Below, one piece after another: positions 23,461 through 32,010 of a stretch of 64,000 bases of DNA. A program made the position numbers and the translations under genes. Under the pieces are notes generated by a model. It worked only from the letters and a program-made list of their open reading frames with translations, was not told the origin of the DNA and did no database searches. Within the stretch, counting starts at the first letter, position 1. Each line of letters opens with the position of its first letter. The DNA comes from Armigeres subalbatus (Eukaryota > Arthropoda > Insecta > Diptera > Culicidae), in NCBI RefSeq assembly GCF_024139115.2, contig NC_085141.1:45691065-45755064 (forward strand). The letters run 5' to 3'.

Positions 23461-23526
23461 CAAAGATAACGAAAATTAACTGGTGGAATTAAATGGACAG
23501 TACTTAATTCGTCTTAGACGGTTTAA

Positions 23527-23741
23527 GTTTTATCTGTGGGATCTGTAAGAACACAGAACTTCTGATGGAGTTCTATTTTTTATTTTTTTTCTATTTTTCA
23601 TTAGCAGCGTCTTACCCGAAAATACGGGACAGTGTGGAAAATTTCCAAATCAGTTTGCCTAACACACTCATGGAGGATTTTAAACGCCAATAGCACCGTT
23701 CCGTTATCTTTCAATAAGTTTTCGAGGATGCTGGGTCATTA
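23527..23741. other. Spacer, nothing recognised
   Basis: About 215 bp without notable frame or repeat, except that GCTGGGTCATTA at the right end is the start of a GGCCGAA-family unit interrupted by the next element. Confidence 0.5.
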
Positions 23742-24145
23742 CCCGACGAGTTAGTCCTAACAAAATTTTATCACAATTATATCAATATGTGTTACAAATA
23801 ACAAAACTTGTAATAATTTTGTTATAAATTCTCTGCCAAAGATGGAGGAAAGAAAAATTCATGATCGTCATAACATGATTATAACATAATGTGTTATGTT
23901 TATTTCTACCGAAAAAAAAACTACATTTTTGGCTAATTGGAAAAAACGAAGGTACCACCTACAGTATATCTTGAACCTATATTCAAAGTAGAAACAGCTG
24001 GACAAAGTTAATTGCCTACATTATGGATAATCATAATCTTTTCAAGAACATAATTTGTTATAGTATAAGCTATTTTCACCCCTTTTTATGTAACACAACG
24101 AGTTATAATTTTGTTCAAAAAATAACATATTCAGTAATATTTTTG

Positions 24146-24564
24146 ATCATAGATCATTAATTAACGGCTACGCAGTCTTATATGATTAAAACGAGTTTTT
24201 ATTCGTCCGACGTTTCGACACGGGATTAGTGTCTTCTTCAGGGGAAGAATGATTCGTTCGCTTTTTTTGTCTTATGTTTTGTCTAACTTTAACTGTCTGG
24301 TTATTATGGTGTCGGTACATAGTCTCGGATTATTAGTGAAATGGAAAGGTATTCCGAGACTATGTACCGACACCATAATAACCAGACAGTTAAAGTTAGA
24401 CAAAACATAAGACAAAAAACGAACAAATCATTCTTCCCCTGAAGAAGACACTAATCCCGTGTCGAAACGTTGGACGAATAAAAACTCGTTTTAATCATAT
24501 GAGACTGCGTAGCCGTTAATTAATGATCTATGATTAAACCCCACAGTCGTTTCCCAAAAAAATG
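24146..24564. mobile_element. Nested foldback insertion with 12-bp target duplication
   Basis: GTAATATTTTTG occurs on both sides (24134-24145 and 24565-24576) but only once in the other MITE copy, so it is a target-site duplication. The insert is a near-perfect palindrome (24146-24534, arms about 190 bp starting ATCATAGATCATTAATTAAC). It is followed by about 30 bp ending in AAAAAAATG. Each arm carries a hammerhead-like core. A long duplication and an A-rich end suggest RNA-mediated insertion, unusual for a foldback. No coding sequence. Confidence 0.8.
24439..24478 (+). ncRNA. Hammerhead-ribozyme-like core (putative), second family
   Basis: CTGAAGA (24439-24445), one extra A, stem II GACAC/GTGTC with a seven-base loop TAATCCC, then GAAAC (24464-24468) and GTTGG. 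A mirror copy lies on the minus strand at about 24203-24241 with ACGTCGG instead of ACGTTGG. The core is the same shape as at 23421-23460 with a different stem sequence. Catalysis is unproven. Confidence 0.35.
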
Positions 24565-24625
24565 GTAATATTTTTGTTAAAACTAGAAGAGATTGATATA
24601 AATCTGTTACTATCTACTGGTCGGG

Positions 24626-25777
24626 TAGGCCGAATGGTCATTAGGCCGAACGGTCATTAGGCCGAATGGCCATTAGGCCGAATGAGAACTGGGGAGTGAG
24701 AAGTGAGTAGTGCGATGTGAGGATGAAATATAACGGAAGAAGAAAAAAGCAAAAAGGAGGAAAAAGGAAGAAGGGAAAAGGAAGAATGAAGATAGAATAA
24801 AGAAGAAGAAAGAAGAAAGAAGGAAGAAGGACGAAGGAAGAAGGGAGAAGGAAGAAGGAAGAAGGAAGAAAGAAGAAGGAAAAAGGAGAAAGTAAAAAGG
24901 AAGAAGGAAAAAGGAGAAAGGAATAAGGAAGAAGGAAGAAGGTAAAAGGAAGAAAGAAGAAGGAAGAAGGAAGAAAAAAGAAGGAAGAATGAAGAAGAAA
25001 GAAGAAAAAAGGAAAAGGGAAGAAGGAAGAAGGAAGAGAAAAGAAGGAAGAAGGAAGAACGCAGAAGGAAATAGAAAGAAGGAAGAAGGAAGAAGGAAAA
25101 AGAAAAAGGAAGAAGGAAGAAGGGAGAAGGAAGAGGGAAGAAGGAAGAAGAAAGACTGAAGAAGGAAGAAGGATCAAGGAAGAAGGAAGGAGGAAGAAGG
25201 AAGTAGGAAAAAGGAAAAAGGAAGAAGAAAGGAAGAAGAAAGAAGGAAGAAGGAAAAAGTAAGAAGGAAGAAGAAAGAAGAAAGAAGAAAGAAGGAAGTA
25301 AAGAAGTAAGAAGTAAGAAGAAAGAAGGAAGAAAGAAGGAAGAAAGAAGGAAGAAAGAAGGAAGTAAAGAAGTAAGACGTAAGAAGAAAGAAGAAAGAAG
25401 AAATAAGGAAGAAGGAAGAAGGGAGAAGATAGAAGGAAGAAGGAAGTAAAGAAGTAAGAAGAAAGGAAGAAGAAAGAAAGAAGAAGGAAGAAGGAAGTTA
25501 AAAAATAAGAAGGAAAATGGAAGAAGGAAGAATGAAGAAGGAAGAAGGGAGAAGGAAGAAAAAAGAAAGAAGAAGGAAGAAGACAGATAGCAGAAAAAAA
25601 AATGCAAGAAGGGAGAAGGAAGAAGACAGATTGCAGAAGGAAAATGCAAGAAGGGAGAAGGAAGAAGGAGTAAGATGAAGAAAGAACTTTTCATTCTCAC
25701 TTTTTGCTTCTTTTTGCTAATTCGGCCTAATGGCCATTCGGCCTAATGACCGTTCGGCCTAATGACATTCGGCCTTG
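24626..25777 (+). repeat. GGCCGAA-bounded composite repeat with long polypurine core, copy 1
   Basis: Three GGCCGAA units (24629-24680) open the element. The complement (TTCGGCCTAATG, three to four units, 25720-25775) closes it. Inside the units are AGTGAGAAGTGAG and, at the other side, ATTCTCACTTTT, so the whole has inverted termini. The core is a purine tract. The minus-strand frames of up to 347 residues (S, F and L repeats) are translations of this tract and not genes. Confidence 0.8.
24724..25690 (+). repeat. Polypurine (GAAGAAGGAAGAAG)n tract
   Basis: Nearly 970 bp with very few pyrimidines on the plus strand, built from GAAGGAA and GAAGAAG units of 6-7 bp in irregular order. Such strand-biased tracts can adopt triplex (H-DNA) structure; this is inference. 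Confidence 0.9.
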
Positions 25778-25809
25778 ACCTGACACCGTTTTCGAGATGT
25801 TTATTAATA

Positions 25810-26018
25810 CACACTTAGCTCATTTTACAGTATTCGGTAAATTTTACCGAAATCTCAACCGCTGAACTGTTCGGTAAATTAATTTACAGATTTTTTGTAT
25901 TTTTTTCCATTGCTCAACTGTTAAAATCACCGAAAATCAGTAAAATAATTTACCGAACAGTTCAGCGGTTGAGATTTCGGTAAAGTTTTACGGAAGTCGG
26001 CGATTTATTTTAAGTGTG
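25810..26018. mobile_element. Foldback MITE with CACACTTA termini
   Basis: The ends CACACTTA and TAAGTGTG are inverted. The inner arms match over ACCGAAATCTCAACCGCTGA and CTGTTCGGTAAATTA, with a loop near 25900-25930. Length about 209 bp. No coding sequence and no clear target duplication. Confidence 0.8.
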
Positions 26019-26449
26019 CACCGACCGAATTTGTTCTTTGTAACCATTTTTAAATGTAAAACTATTGAAAAATAATTTATAATAATTTTGCGACCAAGGG
26101 CAAAATCAATCAATCACAAGAGAGCAACAAATAATCCGAATAATCCATCCGGCGAACCGGTTCTTTAAGTTTCTTTAAATTTATCAAAATATCGATACCA
26201 ATTGATACCGCCAAAAAGGTTTAAACATAATGATTTTTCAACGTTCTACTTTATCGATCTGTCAAAATTTTCGACAAAAACAAAAACTTTAAATACTTCA
26301 GAGGACCATCGAGAGTTTTCTTACTTGCAGATTTTTTTTGTAATTTGTTTGTTTATTCGTGAATCAAACCTGGAAGAACGAATAATGTAGGCCCTTTGCA
26401 CAGAGATCTTAAGCATTAGATCACAGTGTAGATTTTATTAGGAATCTAA
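26019..26449. other. AT-rich spacer
   Basis: No gene or repeat recognised; one 62-residue frame without motif. Confidence 0.4.
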
Positions 26450-26463
26450 ATTGCACATTCTGC

Positions 26464-26616
26464 ACAAGAAGACAAGAAGACAAAAAGACAAGAAGACAAG
26501 AAGACAAGAAGACAAGAAGACAAGAAGACAAGAAGACAAGAAGACAAGAAGACAAGAAAACAAGAAGACAAGAAGACAAGAAAACAAGAAGACAAGAAGA
26601 CAAGAAGACAAGAAGC
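26464..26616 (+). repeat. (ACAAGAAG)n 8-bp tandem array
   Basis: About nineteen units of an 8-bp repeat with a few A/G changes. Because 24 bp is eight codons, all frames stay open, which explains the repetitive VFLSSCLL-type frames on the minus strand. A degraded relative is at 61918-62430. Confidence 0.92.
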
Positions 26617-26730
26617 CAACGTTTCGACACGGGGATTGTGAATTTTCCAAAGGGAAAATATATCGGATAAATAATAAACTCGTTGTAAAAATTGTAAGAC
26701 TAAGTAGCCGTTCAATAAATATAAGTAAAG
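26617..26730 (-). mobile_element. Relic of the hammerhead-bearing foldback family (half-arm)
   Basis: ACGTTTCGACACGGGGATT at the left, and AATAAACTCGTTGTAAA then AGACTAAGTAGCCGTTCA at the right, match landmarks of the arms at 24146-24534, though in rearranged order and diverged. The CTGA(A/T)GA part is not preserved. It abuts the 8-bp array. Confidence 0.5.
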
Positions 26731-27809
26731 CGTACAGTCGATCTAAAATCGGTAAAAGACAAGAAGAGTTTTGTTGAGCTATTTGTACATATGTGATAAA
26801 TATGCGATTTTGGGCAGTGTTAACATCACTGAGCTATTTTTGGAATTGAACCAGTTTATTGACATATAGAAATGAGTGATGTGTTTTACACTCATCACCA
26901 ATGCCGAAGCCAGCAGAAGAAAGAGTAAACCATAATGAAAATAGAACTGGATTGTTTTTATTCAATCCAGCTTTGTTTCGATTATGGAAATTAGATTTAA
27001 ACGTAAAGAAAGTGGATAATTTAGTGGTTATCTAATTATTTACATATTGGTAGGAAATTAGTTGTAGGAAAAAAAGTTAGGCTACTATCCTAATGAATTA
27101 CTGCTGTTTGGATGTAAAAAAAGTGCATCTTGCTCTCGTCTCAAGAGTATTGTTAAGATCAAACTGTACCTTGCACGTAAAGCTTCGAAATGTGATAATG
27201 CATATTCCAATAAATTAAATATTCACAGTTTAAGCTGATCTGCGAAGACTGTTACCGGAAATTGGTTTATTTCTGAACAGGCAAAATAGTACTAGTGAAG
27301 TGCATTGAGAGACTCTAAGCGCGATACGCGACGAGATCATAATCCATTGAAAAGCATAAAAAATCGAGCTAACGTCAGACTCCCTTGTCCACCCTTTCCG
27401 TCCGCAGTGTAGTAGGTAGTGGCGGACCACTTCCATGGTATGCGGATTTGATCTTACTGAGCAGGTTAATAAAAAGCAAGTGCTCCAGTGGAGAAGACCC
27501 TGGTGGCTCAAAAGAAAGAAGTTAGAGATGAACCAGCCGAGTGATGCAAATCTTTATAATAAAGACAAAAAAAGATAGAACTTTTCCTGCGTTTATGGAT
27601 CAACAGGATAAATTTGGTGTCATAACAAAGTTGTTGATGACTGATAAAAATGGTAAGCATCTTCCAATTGAGCCGAAAACTAAGCTGGACCAATCGAACA
27701 CTCAAAAAGTGAAGCAAATGCACAAAATACATATCCCGTACTAAGAGACCTGCCAAAGTGGAAAAACTTTTGAAGCTTTTCAGCCTTTCAGATGACACTG
27801 AGATCTCAG
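26731..27809. other. No gene recognised
   Basis: AT-rich with short frames only (27230-27511 and 27508-27879 minus). No motif and no repeat match seen. Confidence 0.4.
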
Positions 27810-27811
27810 TA

Positions 27812-27993
27812 CACCCGATTCTGTTTTTATACGACCGTGTAAAAAAAACCCATACAATTTTTTTGCAAAGTTGCTCCATTTTGCATAATTTGTCGAGAAA
27901 TCATAAAACTTTTTTTACATGGATTTTCGTATTTTGAACTGAAAACTTTTTTTTACACGGAACGCATCCCCCGTGTAAAAAAAGAATCGGGTG
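27812..27993. mobile_element. 182-bp TA-flanked MITE
   Basis: The ends CACCCGATTCT and AGAATCGGGTG are inverted and followed inward by TTTTTTACACGG-like arms. TA is directly outside both ends (27810-27811, 27994-27995). No coding sequence. It is most simply a Tc1/mariner-type non-autonomous element. Confidence 0.85.
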
Positions 27994-28032
27994 TATATAG
28001 TTCTTTGAACACAAGTCGCTGTGTTATTTTAA

Positions 28033-29215
28033 TGCTGGGTCATTAGGCCGAATGGTCATTAAGCCGAATACAGGTAAGAAGTGATATGTGAGAAGTGAGG
28101 AGCGAGAAGTGAAAAGAAAGCAGAGTGAAGCAAGAAGGGAAAGGAAGAAGGAAAAAAGAAAAAGAAAGGAGGAAGAAAGTAAAAAAGAAGAAGGAATAAC
28201 GATGAAGGAATAAGGAATAAAAAATAAATAGTAAGAAGTAGAAAGGGCCCTCCTTAGCCGTGCGGTAAGACGCGCGGCTACAAAGCAAGACCATGCTGAG
28301 GGTGGCTGGGTTCGATTCCCGGTGCCGGTCTAGGCAATTTTCGGATTGGAAATTGTCTCGACTTCCCTGGGCATACAGGTATCATCGTGTTAGCCTCATG
28401 ATATACGAATGCAGAAATGGTAACTTGGCTTAGAAACCTCGCAGTTAATAACTGTGGAAGTGCTTAATGAACACTAAGCTGCGAGGCGGCAATGTCCCGG
28501 TGGGGGATGTAATGCCAACGAAGAAGAAGAAAGAAAAAAAGGGAAGAAGAAAAAGGTAGAAATAACGGTGAAGGAAGAAGAAATTAGAAACAAGGAAGAA
28601 AAAATAAGGAGGAAGGAAGGAAGAAGAAATAAGGGAGAAGGAAGAAGGAATAAGGAAGATGAAAGAGGGATGAAGGAGAGAAGAAAGAAGGAACAATAAA
28701 GAAAGAAGAAGAAACAAGGAAGAAGGAAGAAGATGTAAGGAATAAAAAACAAGGAAGAAGAAACTAGGCAAAAAGAATAAGTAAGAAGAAAAAAGAAAGA
28801 ATGAAGAAGGAAGAAGGAAGAAAGAAACAGAAAGAAGAGAGAAGAGAGAAGGAAGAAGGTAAAAGGAAGAGGGAGTAAGAAAGAAAAAAGGGGAAAGGAG
28901 ACGGAAGAAGGCATAAAAAAGAAATAAGGAAGAAAAGATTAGGAAGAAGGAAGCAAGAAGAAAGAGGAACAAGGATGAAAGAAGAAAGACGAAGGAAGCA
29001 GGAAATTGGATGAAAAAAGAAGAAGAAAGAAGAAAGAAGGAAAAAGCAGAGGATAGAAAGAAGAAGGAAACAAGCAGAAGGTAGGGAGAAGAACGAAAAA
29101 ATAAAAGAAGATCGAAGAAGAGAGAAGATAGGAGGAGATAAGGAAGATTGGAGAAGCGAGAAGGAAGAAGAAAGAAGAATGAATGAAAAAAGAAGAAGAA
29201 AGAAGAAGATTATTA
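28033..29215 (+). repeat. GGCCGAA composite repeat with polypurine core, copy 2, split by a SINE
   Basis: It opens with GCTGGGTCATTAGGCCGAATGG and one degenerate unit, then GTGAGAAGTGAGGAGCGAG, then GAAGGA/GAAGAA purine tracts at 28100-28244 and 28533-29215. The inverted GGCCGAA end seen in copy 1 is missing on the right. The SINE at 28245-28532 interrupts the core. Long minus-strand frames here are translations of the repeat. Confidence 0.8.
28245..28532 (+). mobile_element. Feilai-like SINE, apparently full length
   Basis: A tRNA-derived head begins GGGCCCTCCTTAGCCGTGCG. It has an A-box region TTAGCCGTGCGGTAAGACG and a B box GGGTTCGATTCCC (28308-28320). The tRNA-unrelated body follows, with GATATACGAATGC, AACCTCGCAG and ACACTAAGCTGCGAG, and it ends in ATGTAATGCCAACG and a (GAA)n tail. 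This head, body and triplet tail is the structure reported for Feilai of Aedes aegypti. I identify it from memory of the family, not from a search. It is transcribed by RNA polymerase III and moved by a partner retrotransposon. Confidence 0.85.
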
Positions 29216-29409
29216 AATAATTGAGCTTTCAAGAAATAATCAATGTCCAAATAACATTGAAAAGCAAAAAAAAAATGTAATTATTTTGACGGAGCGTATC
29301 CCTAGTAACTTTCCAAGTTTTATTCCGCTCTAAGGATGGTTTTCAAGATCAATTTATAGGATCTAACAATAAAACCCAATATTACACTACAATCTTCTGA
29401 TGACCACTA
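29216..29409. other. Spacer
   Basis: No gene or repeat recognised. Confidence 0.4.
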
Positions 29410-29635
29410 TCCAGCTTTCCACGCTCGGTTATGGCGGCTTGTCGGAGTGTAAAAATCAATCGGTCGCTGTACTGTTTGACACTAGCTGGAGGGAAACTCA
29501 CTGTTGAAAAGGCCTTTTTTCCCTTCCCCGCACCCAGGAACGCCAGTAGGCTTTCCTCCAACTAGTGTTTCAGTACAGTGACCAATTGATTTTTACACAC
29601 CGATAAGCCGCCATTACCGAGCGTGGAAAGCTGGA
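29410..29635. mobile_element. 226-bp TA-flanked MITE with TCCAGCTTTCCACGCTCGG termini
   Basis: The inverted ends are about 60 bp, matching through CTCGGTTATGGCGGCTT and TGTAAAAATCAAT(C/T)GGT. TA lies outside both (29408-29409, 29636-29637). A decayed relative is at 34604-34760. No coding sequence. Confidence 0.85.
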
Positions 29636-30449
29636 TAAGTGTAAGATATGGCCAAGTGGCCCTCTCTAGATAACCACTATAAACCTGTTATAAAAGTATT
29701 TAGAAATCCATTTTAAACCGCCCACAAAAAAAGGGAAATTGGTTGCGGCAGCTGTCAAAAATTTGGCTTTGAAAAAAGAGAAACAAAACTTTGCTGAAAA
29801 ATAATAACAACATAAAATGTTGATGAAAATCATGATGACGATGACTACATAATAATATTATTTTTAGGATTGTTTTACAATGTGCTTCCATCGAATTAAG
29901 GCGCGCGTTCAATTTTATGGTGAAAGCTAGGAAAAAAATAAGTTTGAACACCACTCTCTCTCAAAACAATGTAGTTTTGGGCATTAAATTTAAAATAATT
30001 GTAACAGTAATATCCCTAATCTCCCTTGAATATATTGATATTTCTCCCCAACATATTTCTAATGCAAATCAATGATCAATAAATTGTTTTACGCGATGAA
30101 AACATTTTATAATCATGAATGTCAGCGATAAATTTTACCGTCTTAAAAATTCTTGTTAATTTTCAATATGGCCATCATAAATTTCGAATAGAAAAATATT
30201 GCTCTTCTTAAACACCTTTATAAACTCTTTTCAATGCAAATATTCTTATTGGGGTTACTTATTTGACCACATTACGACCAAAAAATTGGTTTTGATCGAG
30301 CTTGACGTTTGAAGCTTTTTCAGAATATTTATGAGAGGTTTATTGATAGCAATAAGATCGACAATAAAACTGATCAACTAGCTATGGTGATTGCTATTAT
30401 AAATCCGCTATAAGAATTAAATAAATCCAAGAAGCATGGAAATTGTTAC
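29636..30449. other. AT-rich, no gene recognised
   Basis: Only short frames; nothing matched. Confidence 0.4.
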
Positions 30450-30564
30450 TTGGGATACCCCACGAATGCAAAAATCGGAGTTTTGAACTTCAAAACAAGG
30501 CCATTTTACCCAAATTCGATGCTTTGCTTCAGCAGTTGGCTTCAGCAGTTCAGAGTATGGACAT

Positions 30565-31246
30565 TAGGGTGGCTCAAATTAGTATGGAAAAAACTTTTTG
30601 ATTTTTTTTATGGGCCGCCCTCTTATTCGGTTCTATTTGATGCTCTGAACAAAACTTCGGCCAAATCGGTCATCGTTTGGGCGGTGCTAAACTCTTTGGA
30701 TGTTTATATGCAAAAATGTATGCAGAAACATCCAAAAACTGTGAATTGCAGTTGAACGGCACAATTTACGATAAAGAACTATGATACTCATTCAGATCTT
30801 GAAGAATTTAATACAGCATGTTATGCTGAAAACCGAGAGAAGATTAGTGTTTACCCGGCTTTGTTATTAGCATTTCTCTGAAGTGGGGTTTGAGCTTGGG
30901 TTTGAGCAAATTTCGTTTCTTTTACCATTGATAAGAAATAAATTCACCCCTACAACACTCCAGTAAAATGCTAATATCTTTGCCTAATAAACTCTAATAT
31001 TCTCGCATATTTTATTTTACACGAACTGCATGAGTATCATGGTTCTTGAACGTAAATTGTGCCGTCCAACTGCAAATCCCTGTTTTTCGATGTTTCTGCA
31101 TACATTTTTCCATATTTGCATCCAACAAGTTTAGCACCGCCCAAACGTTGACCGATTTGGCTGAAATTTTGACTAGAGCATCAGGGCATCAAATAGAATC
31201 GAATAAGAAGGCGGCCCATCAAAAAAAATTAAAAAGTGCCACCTTA
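30565..31246. mobile_element. 682-bp hAT-like non-autonomous element with exact 8-bp target duplication
   Basis: ATGGACAT flanks both sides (30557-30564 and 31247-31254). The termini are TAGGGTGGC and the complement of TAAGGTGGC, and inverted arms extend about 200 bp (ATGGGCCGCC, CGTTTGGGCGGTGCTAAAC). An 8-bp duplication and TAGGG-type ends point to the hAT superfamily. No transposase is present. The 149-residue frame over its right half is arm sequence plus the ORF1 relic. Confidence 0.85.
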
Positions 31247-31575
31247 ATGGACATTCTCGACTTAATATTACTACTCCGAAGCGCTGTTTCAATTGCTAAC
31301 AGAAGCAAGAAGGCAAGGAAACATGCGAGAATCCACCCTTTTGCAGAAATTGTAAGAACTATCAGCGCCCATCAGACGGCAACGTCCAATCCAAGGGTGA
31401 AATGGACGCGATTAGAACCAAAATCGATCACAACTTCTCTACTGCCGATGCATGGAAGCGAGTTGAGACATAAAATGGAAGCTATTCCCAAGTAACTGCT
31501 TAGCCGAAATTATATCAGACCAGTATGAATGCGATGACTGCACAACGTACCGAGAAACAGGAGAAAAAGGACTTC

Positions 31576-31893
31576 ATCTTCTTCTTCTTCTTTTTCTTAT
31601 TCTTCTTCTTCTTCTTCTTCAATGGCTCTGTATTCCAACAGAAACTTGACCTGCCTTTCAACTCAGTATTCTATTAATAGCATTTCTTCAGTTGTTAATT
31701 GAAAGCTTTTCCATGCCCGCCATTGCATGAGTACGTATCTTGTGAGGCAAGTACAATGGATACACTATGCTCAAGGAGTCGAAAATGTTTCCGTTCTGAA
31801 AACATCCTAGACCGAACCGAGAATCGAACTCGCCATTTCCGAATAATGGCAATTCTACGCCTTTGCTCGCAAGACTACTGGAGACCCCCTGGA
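31576..31893 (-). mobile_element. tRNA-derived SINE related to Feilai, with (GAA)n tail
   Basis: Read on the minus strand from about 31893: GGGTCTCCAGTAGTCTTGCG head, B box GAGTTCGATTCTCG (about 31814-31827), a body with GTACTTGCCTCACAAGAT and TCAATTAACAACTG, and a (GAA)n tail seen on the plus strand as the CTT repeat at 31576-31621. The tail and body layout match the Feilai type, but the head differs. It sits inside the ORF1 relic. Confidence 0.75.
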
Positions 31894-32010
31894 GAAGAAG
31901 ATAGGGCAGCTGGCGAATAAGTTGGCACGTGTAACACAAATGTTACAGGCGTGACTGAACGACATCAGCTCCCAAAACGTCGAAAAGGACAACTAAATTA
32001 AGGAGTTGTA

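Larger units (their letters stand above)
23259..23526. mobile_element. 268-bp near-perfect palindrome (foldback element)
   Basis: The first 120 or so bases starting TTAAACCGTCTAAGACG are repeated without a visible mismatch as the complement at the other end. The arms differ only near the centre (about 23380-23400), where one has an 11-bp extra repeat of ACTTGTACTTG. Each arm carries a hammerhead-like core (plus strand 23421-23460, minus strand 23325-23364). No coding sequence. It is probably a non-autonomous mobile element or a recent inverted duplication of one. Confidence 0.85.
23742..24625 (+). mobile_element. MITE with CCCGAC(C/G)AGT termini, copy 2, carrying a nested insertion
   Basis: Same family as 19288-19839, in the opposite orientation. 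Its ends (CCCGACGAGTTAGTCCTAAC and the complement of CCCGACCAGTAGATAGTAAC) are flanked by TA. The joined flanks read TGGGTCATTAGGCCGAATGG, and an uninterrupted copy of that string is at about 28034-28053, a paralogous empty site. The body is interrupted by the foldback at 24146-24564 and lacks about 95 bp present in copy 1. Confidence 0.85.
30450..32010 (+). pseudogene. Decayed ORF1/gag-like nucleic-acid-binding protein, twice interrupted
   Basis: The left flank (30450-30556) reads VLNFKTRPFYPNSMLCF. After the hAT-like insert, the frame near 31256 reads LNITTPKRCFNC, a stop, then ETCENPPFCRNCK (to about 31356). That is a CCHC zinc-knuckle spacing (C-X2-C-X9-C) with the histidine replaced, followed by a second C-X2-C. 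Further on is DHNFSTADAWKR. After a SINE, 31890-32000 reads IGQLANKLARVTQMLQ and LNDISSQNVEKD, a coiled-coil-like stretch. This order resembles ORF1 proteins of jockey/I-type retrotransposons. The assignment is by motif only, with stops and insertions throughout. Confidence 0.5.

Noticed and set aside
24641..25700. Minus-strand frames of 178 and 347 residues rich in S, F and L
   Set aside because: They are translations of the polypurine tract, which cannot form stops in several frames. There is no start context or non-repetitive domain.
28445..29250. Minus-strand frames of 103-175 residues that look hydrophobic, like membrane proteins
   Set aside because: Same purine-tract artefact, partly running through the Feilai SINE.
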